A stretch of DNA of 8,873 nt from Halioxenophilus sp964342265 (GCA_964342265.1 CAYFFE010000134.1:1-8873); one strand, 5' to 3'. Counted from the stretch's first letter, positions 1 through 6,152 are shown. Translations and numbers: made by a program. The notes: generated by a model not told the origin, from the sequence alone.

Positions 1-1
1 C

Positions 2-418
2 CTCCCAGAGCATCAGAAAAATTTAAACGACGAGCTCGAGAACTTGCGCGATGAGAAAAGCAAAGCTCAGCATTCAAGCGGCGATAAAATTTTGGATGAA
101 CTCTGCGAGGCGGGCATCAGTTTTGTGGCCTACCAAACGGGTATTGGTCACTTAAACATATCCAAAGACGAAGTTACCAAGTACATGGATAGCCCCGAAG
201 CGTTCTCGGCCGAAAAATGCGGTGTTTCTTTGCCCACTTATCGTGCATGGATGGACCACTTTACCAATCCGTGTTGTCAGGCCATTAACAAAGATGGCAG
301 TGTGTGCGCTAAACCCGTGAGCCGGGTTACTTCGCCTTTGGATTTTCACTCTGGCGAATCCGATCGTTGCGAAGAGCACAAACAGTCGAATGTTGTGCAA
401 TTTAACTTCGGTAAATAG
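2..418 (+). CDS. 3' end of an unrecognised protein with C-terminal Cys/His cluster (5' partial)
   Basis: The reading frame is open from the window edge to a TAG at 416-418, giving at least 138 residues. The first 20 or so visible residues are rich in Glu, Asp, Lys, Asn and Leu and look like the end of a coiled coil, so the gene probably starts outside the window; an internal TTG at 44 is the only early start and is unconvincing. The middle (GISFVAYQTGIGHLNI, then YMDSPEAF and VSLPTYRAWMDH) looks like a compact folded domain. The C-terminal part has CCQAINKDGSVC followed about 20 residues later by RCEEH. The pattern C-x(n)-G-x-x-C ... C-x-x-H resembles small zinc-binding motifs of the 'CxAxTKxGxxC...CxxH' type, so metal binding is plausible but inferred. 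I do not recognise the family and assign no function. Confidence 0.6.
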   Translation, partial: LPEHQKNLNDELENLRDEKSKAQHSSGDKILDELCEAGISFVAYQTGIGHLNISKDEVTKYMDSPEAFSAEKCGVSLPTYRAWMDHFTNPCCQAINKDGSVCAKPVSRVTSPLDFHSGESDRCEEHKQSNVVQFNFGK

Positions 419-448
419 CTCGCTGTTGTTAACTTCTAGAAAACACCG

Positions 449-475
449 ATTAACTCATTCCTGAGTTAGTACTCA
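449..475. repeat. Inverted repeat with two alternative pairings
   Basis: TAACTCA (451-457) and TGAGTTA (462-468) form a perfect 7-bp stem around a 4-base loop, extendable by a G-U wobble and an A-U pair to 9 bp. The TGAGT at 462-466 can pair instead with ACTCA at 471-475. It lies about 30 bases after the stop of the partial upstream gene. No U-tract follows, so an intrinsic terminator is not supported. Confidence 0.45.
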
Positions 476-481
476 AGTCTA

Positions 482-509
482 CGGCTTTCGGTCTTCGGCT
501 TTCAGTCTT
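482..509. repeat. 14-bp direct tandem repeat, two copies
   Basis: CGGCTTTCGGTCTT (482-495) is followed immediately by CGGCTTTCAGTCTT (496-509), 13 of 14 bases identical. It is non-coding and looks like replication-slippage duplication, or one island of a simple pyrimidine-rich repeat. Confidence 0.75.
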
Positions 510-686
510 AGTATTAGCGGAACTGATTGCGAAACGCCAAATCTCTGCACGGCAAACAAATGTCCTTGTTCGCCCGAACTTAACTGTCGCCGTACTAATC
601 TTTTCTTTTTTTAAGTTACTGGTTAACTTTTCGCGATACAGAAAAACTCGTTAAAATGGCGTGATTTTGGCAATCCAGCCTTTTTA

Positions 687-706
687 TTAACGCTTTTTAA
701 CGCTTT
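687..706. repeat. Perfect 10-bp tandem repeat upstream of the PLP enzyme gene
   Basis: TTAACGCTTT occurs twice with no gap (687-696 and 697-706), ending 12 bases before the GTG start at 719. The 10-base period is close to one helical turn, so two protein contacts on one DNA face are conceivable, but simple slippage explains it equally well. Confidence 0.75.
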
Positions 707-718
707 ATTTGAGCACCA

Positions 719-1660
719 GTGAACGCGATTTTTTCCAATTTAGCGCCCAACCCCACGCCGATGCAACGTTTACACTGGTCGCTGGCAGAGCGCGCTGGCG
801 TGAATGTATGGATAAAACGTTTGGATTTGGTTCATCCGCAGGCCTCGGGCAACAAATGGTACAAGTTAATTGGAAACCTCGAGGCTATGCGTGCACAGGG
901 TTGCAACAAGGTTTTATCATTTGGTGGTGGTTTTTCGAATCATTTACACGCTTTGGCGATGGTTGGTCAAACGTTGAATTTAACCACCGTTGGGGTAGTG
1001 AGGGGTCATTACCAAGAACAATTAACGCCCACTTTAACCGATTGTTGGGCGGCCGGGATGCAATTGGAATTTGTTGATAGATTTCAGTGGCGGCGGCGTG
1101 ATGAGCCCGAGTACCAAGAATATTTGCGCCAAAAATATCATTTCCCTTGGATTGTTCCGGAAGGGGGAGCTAATGATCAGGGATTTGAGGGATGCCGATT
1201 ATTGGCGCGAGAAATAATTACTGAATTAACGCAATTAACCGATCAACCTGTTCAGGTTTTTTCAGCTTGTGGTACCGGTACAACGGTTGCAGGTTTAGTG
1301 GCAGAAATGCCCTCGATCTACTCTGTACACGGCATTAGCGTATTAAAAGGGGCGGATCAATTAACGGAAAAAATCCAAGCGCAATTAAATCGCGCACAAT
1401 CTGATATACGGTGTCAGTGGTGTGTCGATACCCGTTGGCATTGCGGGGGTTACGCCAAATACCCGCCATTTATTGCAAAATTTGTGAAGGAGTTTGAGCA
1501 AGAGCACGGATTCTTGCTAGACCCCGTATATACCGCTAAAGTACTATTCGCGGTCGCACAATTGCTCGAAACGAATTGTTTCAAAAAAGACGAAAACGTT
1601 TTAATCCTTCATACCGGTGGCCTTCAGGGTAGGAGAGGGTTTCCCGAACTTGCGTCATAA
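719..1660 (+). CDS. PLP-dependent ACC deaminase / D-cysteine desulfhydrase family enzyme
   Basis: A 313-residue fold-type II PLP enzyme of the 1-aminocyclopropane-1-carboxylate deaminase/D-cysteine desulfhydrase family, probably cytosolic; length is normal for the family. SGNKWYKL (43-50) holds the expected Schiff-base lysine, Lys46. GGGFSNHLHALA (69-80) is the substrate-carboxylate loop with Ser73-Asn74-His75, and CGTGTTVAGL (184-193) is the phosphate-binding loop. LDPVYTAK (267-274) and HTGGLQGRRGF (298-308) are also family landmarks. The GTG at 719 is chosen because an in-frame TGA lies at 710-712 and the residues before the ATG at 761 match the usual 'PTPxQRL' N-terminus. There is no clear Shine-Dalgarno. 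Substrate cannot be read from sequence: D-cysteine or another D-/cyclic amino acid is possible, and true ACC deaminase is not implied. Expression looks monocistronic. Confidence 0.9.
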   Translation: MNAIFSNLAPNPTPMQRLHWSLAERAGVNVWIKRLDLVHPQASGNKWYKLIGNLEAMRAQGCNKVLSFGGGFSNHLHALAMVGQTLNLTTVGVVRGHYQEQLTPTLTDCWAAGMQLEFVDRFQWRRRDEPEYQEYLRQKYHFPWIVPEGGANDQGFEGCRLLAREIITELTQLTDQPVQVFSACGTGTTVAGLVAEMPSIYSVHGISVLKGADQLTEKIQAQLNRAQSDIRCQWCVDTRWHCGGYAKYPPFIAKFVKEFEQEHGFLLDPVYTAKVLFAVAQLLETNCFKKDENVLILHTGGLQGRRGFPELAS

Positions 1661-1668
1661 TAGTTGTT

Positions 1669-1701
1669 TAGGCGTGCGTCTAGAGCGACGGTTAGCGCCT
1701 A
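1669..1701. repeat. Imperfect inverted repeat after the PLP enzyme gene
   Basis: TAGGCG (1669-1674) pairs with CGCCTA (1696-1701), and inside it CGTC (1677-1680) pairs with GACG (1687-1690). The interrupted hairpin starts 9 bases after the upstream stop codon. There is no U-tract, so it may stabilise an mRNA end but is not an intrinsic terminator by sequence. Confidence 0.35.
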
Positions 1702-1749
1702 GAAAACTGCGAGTTGGGGTGTTTTGGTTGTGTTACCAAACAATTAAAT

Positions 1750-1794
1750 GGGGTCAGGGACGACTGGTAATTGAACCATAGTTCCAATTACCAG
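1750..1794. repeat. REP-like element: GGGGTCAGG motif plus hairpin
   Basis: GGGGTCAGGGACGA (1750-1763) is followed directly by a near-perfect hairpin. CTGGTAATTGAAC (1764-1776) pairs with GTTCCAATTACCAG (1781-1794), with one bulged base and a CATA loop. A GGGGTCAG-type tetramer-plus-palindrome layout resembles REP elements associated with Y1 (RAYT-type) transposases in gammaproteobacteria; this assignment comes from remembered pattern, and no second copy or transposase gene is present in the window. It lies in the leader of the downstream gene, 18 bases before its start, so it could also affect that gene's translation. Confidence 0.55.
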
Positions 1795-1812
1795 GGAATT
1801 TAAGCAGCACCT

Positions 1813-2961
1813 ATGGTTATGAACGGCAAGATCAGCAGCCTCAGTTCTTTTGTTCCGCTTCAAGGAATTCCAGAGCAGCATCTCACCTATTTGTTAAATC
1901 GAGTGCAATCGCGGTTTTTATTTAAAGGCGCGAATTTTCAGGCGAAGTACTCCGGTTACGAATACTATTTTTATCTCTATTCCGGAGAGGTTTTGGTGCG
2001 CTGTAAAGGGCAACCGGAGCAGCGTGTGCGTGCTACCGAAAACCTGTTGCCTTTGGCCTATCAGTGCTATCAGCCGGTTGAAATTAGCGCCTTAACCGAC
2101 TCGGAAATCATGATGTTTCCCTCTCTGGAGCTGAAAAAGCAATTGTGTTGGAGCCAAATGGCTGAATTTCAGCGCGTGCAAATTGCCGGTGATCCCACCC
2201 GTGATGAAGACGCCGAATGGATTAACTTTATTCTGGATTCCAACCTGTTCTTTAAAGTACCACCCACCAACGTCAGCCAAATTTTCTCCAAATTAACGCC
2301 CCGTGTGGTGAGTAATGGTGACGTCATTGTTCGCCAGGGCGAAATTGGTAACGCCTGCTTTTTTATTAAAGAGGGGCGGGCCGAAGTTGAAGTCACCGAT
2401 CCAACCACGGGTGTGACCAAAGTGGTGGCCGAGATTGGCCCAGGGCGCTGTTTTGGCGAGGACGCACTGGTCAACAAAACCCAGCGTAACGCCACGGTTT
2501 CGATGATTGAAAACGGTGTGTTAATGCGTTTGTCGAAAGACGATTTTCTGCCGCTACTCAAGAAAGATCAGGCCACGACGGTCGATTTGGATTATCTGCT
2601 GGCTAAAATTGGTCAGGATCCCAAATGCGTAATTATCGATGTGCGTACCGTGCCCGAATATCAATTTGGCCACCTAGAGACCTCGGTGAATATTGCATTG
2701 GACATATTGCCACTGCATTTGCCCAGGCTGAACAAAGAATTTGAATACATTCTCTATTCCGACGCGTGTTTTAGAAGTAACGCGGGCGCGGTGGCACTCA
2801 ACAAGCTGGGATACAATGCCTCGGCATTTGAGGGTGGCCTCGCGGATATTTACGCCTCTTTGGATATGAATCCCGCCTTATCGCAATTGATCACCAGCAA
2901 GCCCTATTGGTTGCGCGACGGCTACGTCATCTCGGACCAGGAATTAGGCGCTACAAAATAG
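1813..2961 (+). CDS. Cyclic-nucleotide-binding (x2) plus rhodanese domain protein
   Basis: A 382-residue soluble protein with three parts. Residues about 10-115 look like a degenerate cNMP-type beta-roll (FLYSGEV near 53-60). Residues about 140-255 are a clearer cNMP domain: GEIGNACFFIKEGRAEV (176-192), then FGEDAL (214-219) and QRNATV (224-229). The phosphate-binding cassette keeps the expected Glu216 and Arg225, so cyclic-nucleotide binding is plausible. Residues about 258-365 form a rhodanese domain (VIIDVRTVPEYQFGHL, 273-288). The rhodanese loop reads YSDACFRS (315-322), where families usually have Y-C-x-x-G-x-R-S, so the catalytic Cys position is Ser316. There is no DNA-binding HTH, so it is probably a cyclic-nucleotide-responsive signalling or scaffold protein and not a CRP-type regulator. 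ATG 1813 and ATG 1819 are both possible starts. The 3' end overlaps the convergent gene by 40 bp. Confidence 0.88.
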   Translation: MVMNGKISSLSSFVPLQGIPEQHLTYLLNRVQSRFLFKGANFQAKYSGYEYYFYLYSGEVLVRCKGQPEQRVRATENLLPLAYQCYQPVEISALTDSEIMMFPSLELKKQLCWSQMAEFQRVQIAGDPTRDEDAEWINFILDSNLFFKVPPTNVSQIFSKLTPRVVSNGDVIVRQGEIGNACFFIKEGRAEVEVTDPTTGVTKVVAEIGPGRCFGEDALVNKTQRNATVSMIENGVLMRLSKDDFLPLLKKDQATTVDLDYLLAKIGQDPKCVIIDVRTVPEYQFGHLETSVNIALDILPLHLPRLNKEFEYILYSDACFRSNAGAVALNKLGYNASAFEGGLADIYASLDMNPALSQLITSKPYWLRDGYVISDQELGATK

Positions 2962-3968
2962 CGAGTAATGAGTGGTGCGTGTTGTGTGTTTGGCTCGACC
3001 GCAGATCCAGTCATCGCAGGCTCGGGCATTGCAGATCCGGGCATAAAGCGCGCGACTTGCACGGGGTTAGAAAACTGCGCTTGCTGGGAATCTACGGCGC
3101 TTGCCAGCGCCTCTAGCGATGTAAACCACCTCTGTTGCTCTGTCAAAAAGTTGTCCAGCTCCGGCTTAAGGTAACAACTCAAATCATCGATCCATTCTAA
3201 GCGGTCAAGTATTAACCACCGGATGGGCTGCGATAAAGCAAGCTCTAAAGATTGTTGCCATAAATTCGGCAATTGGTGCAATTCTAGCCAATAACCCTGT
3301 TCGCAGTCGGGATTGATGGTTGTGGGTAACAAAGCGGCTGTTTGGGCACGAGGCTGATCGCTCAGCCAAAATGGCCAAAATAACATACCCTTTACCAAAT
3401 ACTGTTGATGCAAGGTTTGTGGGTTAAAACCCAGGGCTTTTAGTGTGCTTACGGCGTGAGCATTTTTTGATAACAACAGTTGTTGCTCAAACAGTTTTGC
3501 GAACTTTAAATCCAAGCGGTCTTTTTTGTTGGGGCCAATCCAGGCATCCATATTGGCTAACTGTTCGGGGGCAGAACCCACTCCCAGATAAAACTTTACC
3601 GCCAGTTCGGCGTGTACATCGATGTGGTGGAATTGATCGCGAAACAGAAAGTCCATTTCGCCGACCGTTGCTTTAAGGCTCGGGTGATTCACCTGCACTC
3701 GGGCGTGAATATTGTCAAATCCAGCCGTGGCGTCGTCGTTGGCCTGCTGAACACGTAGGTAACTTTCAAAACACTGCTCAAATAAAATACCCACCCGCCG
3801 GGATTGGGGCGCATGCTGCAGAGACTCGACGATTCTAGGGAAATACTCGGGATCGATAGAGAAGGGCAATGGTTTGGCCCATTCGGCGGTGGCGGCATGA
3901 TTGAAAAGATCTTGCGATTGACTGCACCAGGCCAGGCGGCATTTTAGTCGTTCAGTGGTAATGTCCAT
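2922..3968 (-). CDS. DUF1853 family protein
   Basis: A 348-residue protein matching the DUF1853 pattern. It has GEMDFLF (103-109), HAELAVKFYLG (119-129), and WIGPNKKDRLDLK (143-155) followed by a QQLLLS helix (162-167), then VKGMLFWPF (192-200). The GExD ... E-x-x-x-K arrangement recalls PD-(D/E)xK nuclease-fold proteins, and I recall DUF1853 being placed near that superfamily, but catalysis is not shown. No signal peptide or membrane helix is seen. The C-terminal region contains three tandem pentapeptides (309-323) that look like an expandable linker. The gene is divergent from nadK across a 129-bp gap and convergent with the cNMP/rhodanese gene. The ATG at 3968 has only a distant GAAGGA (3983-3988 on the minus strand) as a possible ribosome site. 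Confidence 0.88.
   Translation of the reverse strand: MDITTERLKCRLAWCSQSQDLFNHAATAEWAKPLPFSIDPEYFPRIVESLQHAPQSRRVGILFEQCFESYLRVQQANDDATAGFDNIHARVQVNHPSLKATVGEMDFLFRDQFHHIDVHAELAVKFYLGVGSAPEQLANMDAWIGPNKKDRLDLKFAKLFEQQLLLSKNAHAVSTLKALGFNPQTLHQQYLVKGMLFWPFWLSDQPRAQTAALLPTTINPDCEQGYWLELHQLPNLWQQSLELALSQPIRWLILDRLEWIDDLSCYLKPELDNFLTEQQRWFTSLEALASAVDSQQAQFSNPVQVARFMPGSAMPEPAMTGSAVEPNTQHAPLITRYFVAPNSWSEMT
3000..3044 (-). repeat. Three in-frame 15-bp tandem repeats inside the DUF1853 gene
   Basis: On the minus strand, ATGCCCGGATCTGCA (3044-3030), ATGCCCGAGCCTGCG (3029-3015) and ATGACTGGATCTGCG (3014-3000) follow without gaps. They encode MPGSA, MPEPA and MTGSA. The 15-base period keeps frame, so copy number could vary without disrupting the gene. 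Confidence 0.9.
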
Positions 3969-4028
3969 GGCAAAAAGCCCGGTCCTTCTCGTAATGTCGT
4001 GGGTGAAAGCGGGAGTATGCTACCATGT

Positions 4029-4046
4029 GCGGCTCCGAATGGCCGC
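4029..4046. repeat. Short GC-rich inverted repeat in the divergent gap
   Basis: GCGGC (4029-4033) pairs with GCCGC (4042-4046), extendable by one G-U pair, with a 6-base loop. It lies between the divergent DUF1853 and nadK starts. It may be an operator or a leader hairpin, but nothing else supports a role. Confidence 0.3.
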
Positions 4047-4097
4047 GAGTAGGCTATTTACCGGCTTAATCTGGCATGGATAGAAAATTGTAAGCCT

Positions 4098-4979
4098 ATG
4101 ATTCAATTCAAAACAGTGGGTCTGGTAGGCCGCCTCGGCAGTGACAGCGCGGTAGAAACCATTCAGCGCTTAATCCGTTTCTTAAAAAACGTGGAATGCG
4201 AGGTGGTATTGGATGAAGACACCGCTTCGGCCATGCCCGAAACCGATTTACCCAAGGTCGATCGCGAATACATTGGCCAACACTCCGATTTGGTGATTGT
4301 GGTCGGGGGCGATGGCAGTCTGCTGGGTGCGGCGCGATCAGTGAGCAATTACGGTATTCCTCTGCTGGGCGTTAACCGAGGTCGGCTAGGGTTTCTTACC
4401 GATATTTCGCCCGAGGATATAGAAACCAAAGTGGCGGAGGTTTTGCAGGGCTGTTACCGCGGGGAAGAGCGCTTTTTGTTGGAAATGGCCGTCATTCGCG
4501 AGGGCGAAAAAATCGGCCGTGGCGATGCCCTCAACGACGTGGTTATTCACCCGGGTAAATTCATCCGCATGATTGAATTTGAGCTCTATGTTGATGGCCA
4601 ATTTGTTTACAGCCAGCGCTCAGATGGATTGATTATCTCCACGCCCACAGGCTCCACGGCCTACGCACTGAGCGGCGGTGGGCCACTGATGCAGCCAACG
4701 CTCGAAGCCATAGAGCTTGTGCCAATCAATCCGCATACGTTGAGCAGCCGGCCCATGATTGTGTCGTCCGGCAGCGAAATTCGTCTGTTGGTAGGAATGC
4801 AAAATACGGCCTTTCCCCATGTTACTTGCGATGGCCAAACCCACGTGGTTACCCAGCCGGGCGATGAAATTATCGTCACGCAAAAACAACAACGGCTAAC
4901 GCTTATACATCCGCAAGATCACGATTTTTACGAGACTTGCCGCACTAAGCTCGGCTGGGGAAGCCACTTGGTTGATTAG
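4098..4979 (+). CDS. nadK: NAD kinase
   Basis: NAD kinase (ATP or polyphosphate + NAD+ to NADP+), cytosolic, 293 residues, the normal bacterial length. Landmarks in order: VGLVGRLGS (7-15), the nucleotide-binding GGDG (70-73) in VVVGGDGSLLGAAR-like context, GVNRGRLGFLTDI (91-103), ALNDVVIHPG (144-153), and SDGLIISTPTGSTAYALSGGGP (175-196), then SSRPMIV (216-222). The ALND version of the usual ALNE motif is seen in gammaproteobacterial enzymes. ATG at 4098 fits the family N-terminus, though no Shine-Dalgarno is visible. It is transcribed divergently from the DUF1853 gene; a weak TTTACC (4057) / TAGAAA (4081) pair is the only promoter-like sequence in the gap. The stop codon lies inside a 16-bp tandem duplication. 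Confidence 0.97.
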   Translation: MIQFKTVGLVGRLGSDSAVETIQRLIRFLKNVECEVVLDEDTASAMPETDLPKVDREYIGQHSDLVIVVGGDGSLLGAARSVSNYGIPLLGVNRGRLGFLTDISPEDIETKVAEVLQGCYRGEERFLLEMAVIREGEKIGRGDALNDVVIHPGKFIRMIEFELYVDGQFVYSQRSDGLIISTPTGSTAYALSGGGPLMQPTLEAIELVPINPHTLSSRPMIVSSGSEIRLLVGMQNTAFPHVTCDGQTHVVTQPGDEIIVTQKQQRLTLIHPQDHDFYETCRTKLGWGSHLVD

Positions 4980-4993
4980 CCACTTGGTTGACT
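4962..4993. repeat. 16-bp tandem duplication spanning the nadK stop codon
   Basis: AGCCACTTGGTTGATT (4962-4977) is followed at once by AGCCACTTGGTTGACT (4978-4993), 15 of 16 identical, then AGC again. The nadK TAG (4977-4979) sits on the junction, and the second copy recreates a TAG at 4993-4995. Because 16 is not a multiple of 3, the duplication must lie at or beyond the end of the protein to be harmless. Confidence 0.85.
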
Positions 4994-5017
4994 AGCTTCT
5001 GGGTGGAATAAGAAGTT

Positions 5018-5029
5018 AATGGCGCCATT
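5018..5029. promoter_or_regulatory. Perfect 12-bp palindrome, candidate operator
   Basis: AATGGCGCCATT is a perfect palindrome between nadK and the phosphoesterase gene. It ends 5 bases before the -10-like TATAAA at 5035, so it occupies the spacer/-35 zone of the candidate promoter. A dimeric regulator there would be well placed to control the downstream genes. Regulator identity is unknown. Confidence 0.4.
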
Positions 5030-5031
5030 GT

Positions 5032-5040
5032 TGGTATAAA
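5032..5040 (+). promoter_or_regulatory. Extended -10 promoter candidate for the 5091 gene cluster
   Basis: TGGTATAAA matches the extended -10 form TGnTATAAT at 8 of the 9 positions counting n as any base. The -35 region 17 bases upstream (GAAGTT) is poor, as expected for an extended -10 promoter. Transcription would begin near 5047, giving a leader of about 44 bases that is A-rich and free of obvious structure. Confidence 0.5.
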
Positions 5041-5090
5041 CTGAAAGAATAAAACAAACGAAAAAATCGCCGTAACCGTAAATTAAACGA

Positions 5091-6089
5091 ATGTTAACTG
5101 CTGAAGAACTGAACGATTATCCCGGTTTTGACATCATCGGAGACGTGCACGGATGTGCCGAGACGCTCTCGCGCTTGCTGGAGCGTATGGATTATCGATT
5201 CGAAAATGGCTGCTGGCGGCACGATTCTCGAATCGCCGTATTTGTGGGTGATATTGTCGATCGCGGCCCGCATATCCGCGAGGCGTTGGAGATTGTGCAC
5301 AGCATGGTGGAGCGCCGAGCTGCGGTGTGCGTCATGGGTAACCATGAATACAACGCCATTGCCTATTGCACGCCGGCACCGCCGGAATTGGGGCGGGATT
5401 ATCTGCGAGCGCACAATAGCCACCACAATCGTCTTATTGCCGAAACACTGGAGCAATTTGCCGCGCATCCTTCAGAGTGGCGCGAATACATCGAGTGGTT
5501 TGGCCAGCTGCCATTATTCATCGAAACCAACGACTTTCGCATCGTGCACGCCTGCTGGGACGAGCAGCTAATTCGAGAATACGAAAACCACTACCACGTT
5601 AATCGGGTTTCCAAAGAATTCATCATCAAATCTGTGGATCGCGACAGTTTTGAAGGCCAGGTGATGGATCATCTGACCCGAGGCACGGATTTACCACTTC
5701 CTGACGGGCGAGTCATCACCAGCCGAGATGGCTATCAGCGGCGTTTCTTTCGCACTAAATTTTGGGCCAATAACCCCAAAACCTACGCCGATGTAGTCTT
5801 TCAACCCGATCCACTGCCCGAAGATTTGGTGCACCGACCGTTAAATGAGTCGGAAAAAGCCCGACTTTTACACTACGATCAACACCAAAAGCCCTTGTTC
5901 ATTGGTCATTATTGGTTACAAGGCACGCCCCGGCCAATTCGTGATAACATCACCTGTTTGGATTACAGCGCTGTGAAGTACGGGCGGTTGGCCGCTTATC
6001 GCTATGATCGGGAGCCCATTTTGAGCGCCAATAAGTTCGTCTGGGTATACGTAGATCCGCCCGAATGGCGGCAACCCGAGCCAGAATAG
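5091..6089 (+). CDS. Metallophosphoesterase (PPP/ApaH-like calcineurin-type phosphatase)
   Basis: A 332-residue dinuclear-metal phosphoesterase, probably cytosolic since no signal peptide is seen. Metal and catalytic motifs appear in order: FDIIGDVHG (13-21), FVGDIVDRG (51-59), VMGNHEYN (81-88), the VHACWDE segment (152-158) and IGHYWLQG (271-278). Together these are the D-x-H, G-D-x-x-D-R-G, G-N-H-E and H motifs of the PPP-like superfamily. The C-terminal LDYSAVKYGRLAAYRYD (290-306) is typical of this bacterial subgroup. The substrate is not determinable; phosphoprotein, dinucleoside polyphosphate or another phosphodiester are all possible. It follows nadK by 111 bp with its own promoter candidate and precedes the rhomboid gene by 63 bp, so it is probably the first gene of a transcription unit. 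No clear Shine-Dalgarno precedes the ATG. Confidence 0.92.
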   Translation: MLTAEELNDYPGFDIIGDVHGCAETLSRLLERMDYRFENGCWRHDSRIAVFVGDIVDRGPHIREALEIVHSMVERRAAVCVMGNHEYNAIAYCTPAPPELGRDYLRAHNSHHNRLIAETLEQFAAHPSEWREYIEWFGQLPLFIETNDFRIVHACWDEQLIREYENHYHVNRVSKEFIIKSVDRDSFEGQVMDHLTRGTDLPLPDGRVITSRDGYQRRFFRTKFWANNPKTYADVVFQPDPLPEDLVHRPLNESEKARLLHYDQHQKPLFIGHYWLQGTPRPIRDNITCLDYSAVKYGRLAAYRYDREPILSANKFVWVYVDPPEWRQPEPE

Positions 6090-6152
6090 GCCATACAGAC
6101 CCCAGCGCCTCACAAGCCCAGCCAACCCTAAGACCCAAGAATCGACTTAATT
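6090..6152 (+). promoter_or_regulatory. C-rich, G-poor spacer (possible rut-like region)
   Basis: The gap between the phosphoesterase and rhomboid genes is strongly C-over-G biased: about 25 C to 9 G in 63 bases, with 20 C and 5 G in 6091-6130. It lacks obvious secondary structure. Such bubbles are typical of Rho-utilisation sites, so it could tune read-through into the downstream genes. This is inference only. Confidence 0.25.

Larger units (their letters stand above)
419..718. other. Non-coding gap with short repeats and hairpins
   Basis: No credible gene is seen in these 300 bases. The stretch is AT-rich toward its right end. It holds a hairpin with an alternative partner (449-475), a 14-bp tandem repeat (482-509), a T-rich run near 600-612 beside a short 6-bp inverted repeat (613-618 with 624-629), and a perfect 10-bp tandem repeat (687-706) just before the next gene. 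A TTGGCA at 667-672 looks like a -35 box, but no acceptable -10 lies at the right distance, so no promoter is called. Confidence 0.6.

Noticed and set aside
709..1077. TTG-started frame of 122 codons overlapping the PLP enzyme gene
   Set aside because: It is a shadow in another frame; the overlapping frame carries all the family motifs.
1721..1741. Short inverted repeat (TTTGGT / ACCAAA) before the REP-like element
   Set aside because: Only 6 pairs with no following U-tract; expected by chance in AT-rich sequence.
2169..2561. Minus-strand frame of 130 codons inside the cNMP-rhodanese gene
   Set aside because: Ser/Thr/Pro-rich antisense translation with no recognisable domain, opposite a convincing gene.
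4993..5018. 8-bp stem with 10-base loop after nadK considered as a terminator
   Set aside because: Contains a G-U pair, has a large loop and no U-tract follows, so it is not a convincing intrinsic terminator.
5094..5468. Minus-strand frame of 124 codons within the phosphoesterase gene
   Set aside because: Antisense to the metal-binding motifs of the real gene; no family features.
5128..5571. Plus-strand frame of 147 codons within the phosphoesterase gene
   Set aside because: Out-of-frame Ser/Trp/Arg-rich translation; the GDVHG, GDxVDRG and GNHE motifs are in the other frame.
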